Assembly (NCBI GenBank): GCA_021904315.1
Contig: CM038907.1
Coordinates: 23,195,223-23,259,222, forward strand
Direction: 5' to 3'
Source of the DNA: Sphagnum magellanicum
Taxonomy: Eukaryota > Streptophyta > Sphagnopsida > Sphagnales > Sphagnaceae
DNA length: 64,000 nucleotides
Numbering within the stretch: position 1 is the stretch's first letter; each line of letters starts with the position of its first letter. The notes under the pieces were generated by a model. That model had not been told where the DNA came from, did not search any database, and saw only the letters and a list, made by a program, of their open reading frames with translations. The translations under genes and the position numbers were made by a program. Positions 61,652-64,000 of the stretch are shown here, one piece after another.

Positions 61652-64000
61652 CTTGGGTAAGCTTTTTTTGTTTCTTTTTTCTGGATTTGGTTTTGTTTTG
61701 ATTTTGTTGCTAGAAGGTTATATATCCTTGCTCAGAATAATTTCACCTAATCTCTCCCTGTTTGCGCACTCTCTTACAATTTCACCACTGGCTACTGCAT
61801 CTTGAATCTTGACCTCCACAAAGAAAAAATGATTGGGTCTCTTGGGTGCATGCTGCAATGATTCAATTGCTGAGCAGAATTTCTATTCCCAACTGTGTTC
61901 ATCACCTATTTTGGTTCAGGCTAATGACAGGGGCATGAATTGTGGGGACATACATAGTCTTGTACGTATTTTGCAAATGCTTCATATTAAGACCTTTATC
62001 GTGTTGCTTTGTGGTGGTTCCTTTTGTTCCTTTCCCGCAAGGATGAGCACATTGAGAGTTTTGAGCACTCAAAATGAAATTAGTGCAAAGAAGCTTCACA
62101 TATTTGAATAGAAAACTGCCATTTAGGATTCAGTTACAAGTGAACTCCGAAACATGACCTTTGCCCTTATTATAGTTTCAAGGGGAATTGTGGTACCCAT
62201 TTAATGTTTCAATGGGAATTGAATGCAAGTGAGAATAATATTCTGGTTGCACAATATGGCTTTGCCCTCCCCTTAGGTCTCTTTCCATTAGGCTGCTATG
62301 ATCACGATTACACACAGTAAGATCACAAACTAATAGAAAGCCACTAAAATGGAGCCATGTTGCTTATCGCAGGAACAAGCACTTTCCATTGGAGAGCTGC
62401 AACTGGGCTGGAGAAATGTAAATATTTAATATTAGGAGTGTTATGAAAATTCCATAAGTAGCGAACATTTTAGAGAGTTTATAAAGAACACATGCTCCCC
62501 TAAAAATGTCAAATGTCACCATGTGGTCACACAAATTTGACTCACAGGTCACACAGCTCTGCATTTGGTCAATGCTTGACTTGTAAAGCTTTAGCTTTGA
62601 GATGACTATGAGCACAGCTAGATGGAACAAATGTACACAACTATATATATATATATATAGTTGTGGCAAAATCTCTGATTAAAGCAGGCTAATGGAAAGA
62701 GACCCTTATAGCAAGTTCAAAGTTCAAACCAGCAAACAGTTAACAATAGGAAATGCTCCCTGAAGTTCCCCAAAAATGAATTTCAGAGTTCAATTTTACA
62801 GAGCTGATGAACATTGCTCCAAATGTGGGACCAAATGAAAACTACCTAGGTACATCATTGGTAGTCATCCTTTAGGGGCAGAGCCAATGAAAACCATAAT
62901 TAATGTTCATTCGTCATCATCACCTAGTCACCATACAAATATTTATAAACCTCTCAATTGGCACATGGTTCCATTTCAATATATCTATTTTAATGTCGAG
63001 TAAAGAGCTAAATTGGAATGTGTGAAATGCCAATATTTTGTTCCCTCAATTCTTTTTCAGGTGTATAGCTACCAAATCTTTTTGGCCTTGCCTACCAAGG
63101 CAAGGATATTGTGTTTAGATTCATTATAGAGTATAGTAGCTTGAGGGATTTTGGCCCCTAGATAGTAGGTCTATTTTTATATGAGGATTTTTGAAAGATG
63201 AGATTTTGGCTTGTATTGAAACTTGATGTTAGTTATAGAGTTATGATATCTTGAAGGACTTTGGTTTCTTCTAGAGGATTCTTTTGAAGATTATATTTTA
63301 CATGGTGAAATATTTGAATTTTCATAATTCTTATTTTTTCGTAAGGTACTTTTTAATACATGTAAATGGCAAGGCTGAAGTGTGACACACCCCTTGTTTT
63401 TTGTTGTACATTGAGCATTTCCTGAAATATCCCGGAACCCCATCAATAACCCCAACCTAAAAAGAAAAAAATAGAAAAAAAAATCTTGAAGTTCTCAAGT
63501 TGTTCCAAATACAATTGGCCTTTCATTCTTGTAATCCTGAATTACGAGGTTGTTTGTGTACATAAGTTTGATTTAGATTCAATCCCATCATTCATTGATG
63601 AAAGAAGAAAATGCCATTATGTTTTTGCATCGTATTTTAACAAAAGGTTGCAACTTCAATAACTTCATCTAACATTATTATAACATGGAAGATCCCAAAA
63701 TCCCTCATAAATGTCATGTGCTAGAAATGAATTCCTCTTAAATATCATTAAACAACATGTAGAGATATATAAAAGCTTAAGCCAAGTTTTATAATGTATT
63801 TGGAGGTAACCTTGTGACAATAAAATATGGATGATGTTTTTTAGGGTTATTGTGTGAAAGGGGTGTTGTGGCACTAAAAACCACATGCTATCTTGTCATA
63901 TAGTCATTCATAAAAGTGCTTCTAATGAAGAGGCTTTGCTATTGAAAATAAGTGTGTTATTAAGAATGTGCAAAAGTTTAAGGATGTGTATAAAGTTCTT
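61652..64000. other. CFAP57 upstream region and spacer
   Basis: 61652 to about 62300 is presumably the CFAP57 promoter/leader (the gene runs leftwards). No recognisable promoter element can be asserted. 62300-63083 is spacer with a short TA run near 62643-62660. 63084-63402 is a dispersed repeat copy. The rest is AT-rich with no recognised gene. Confidence 0.5.
63084..63402 (-). repeat. Dispersed repeat, inverted copy
   Basis: This is the reverse complement of the copy at 48341-48645, running from GGCCTTGCCTACCAAGGCAA to GTGTGACACACCCCTTG. Similarity covers the full length with scattered differences, so both are old. No coding capacity. Confidence 0.75.

Noticed and set aside
1-64000. CRISPR arrays, bacterial operons, rRNA or tRNA genes
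   Set aside because: No regularly spaced repeats, ribosome-binding-site-led gene strings or rRNA signatures were seen. A tRNA could be missed without a structure search, but no convincing cloverleaf with A/B boxes was noticed.

Overview
The window reads as nuclear DNA of a land plant. It is AT-rich (low-complexity A/T tracts and microsatellites), its genes are split by many GT-AG introns, telomere-type TTTAGGG/AAACCCTAA motifs recur, and the transcription factor belongs to a plant-specific bZIP group. Two genes encode ciliary/flagellar proteins (a complete CFAP57 and a CEP290-type protein), which seed plants without swimming sperm are generally thought to lack. The source is therefore most likely a seed-free plant (moss, liverwort, hornwort, lycophyte or fern) or a gymnosperm with motile sperm. 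A Sphagnum-like moss is one candidate, but the sequence alone does not prove it.

Layout: 1-2.2 kb is AT/GT-rich spacer. 2.25-5.0 kb is a decayed non-LTR retrotransposon (LINE) whose 3' part carries a CCHC-type restriction-like-endonuclease region. 5.0-8.3 kb holds short tandem repeats and the presumed promoter/leader of the next gene. 8.29-11.82 kb (+) is a seven-exon group E bZIP factor (bZIP34/61 type). 11.8-19.2 kb is a gene-poor AT-rich spacer. 19.42-24.37 kb (+) is a 14-exon UTP15, a WD40 subunit of the SSU processome, with telo-boxes upstream. 25.41-30.69 kb (-), tail-to-tail with UTP15, is a coiled-coil gene matching the C-terminal third of CEP290. 33.47-35.23 kb (+), divergent from it, is a two-exon GT61 Golgi glycosyltransferase. 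35.2-40.1 kb is AT-rich spacer. 40.08-61.65 kb (-) is a 22-exon CFAP57 gene whose introns carry two related 394-bp Tourist/Harbinger-like MITEs and a copy of a dispersed ~300-bp repeat. 61.7-64 kb is spacer with another copy of that repeat.

Exon models were built by hand from reading frame, splice signals and family similarity. The four complete models (bZIP 475 aa, UTP15 522 aa, GT61 471 aa, CFAP57 about 1177 aa) close in phase from ATG to stop, which is strong internal support. The CEP290-type gene closes in phase from its stop back to about 30.38 kb; its 5' end is uncertain.

Functionally, UTP15 serves rRNA processing, GT61 acts in the Golgi on glycans, and the bZIP acts in the nucleus. 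CEP290 (transition zone) and CFAP57 (axoneme, inner-arm/regulatory apparatus) both serve the motile cilium and lie on the same strand about 9.4 kb apart, with GT61 between them on the opposite strand.
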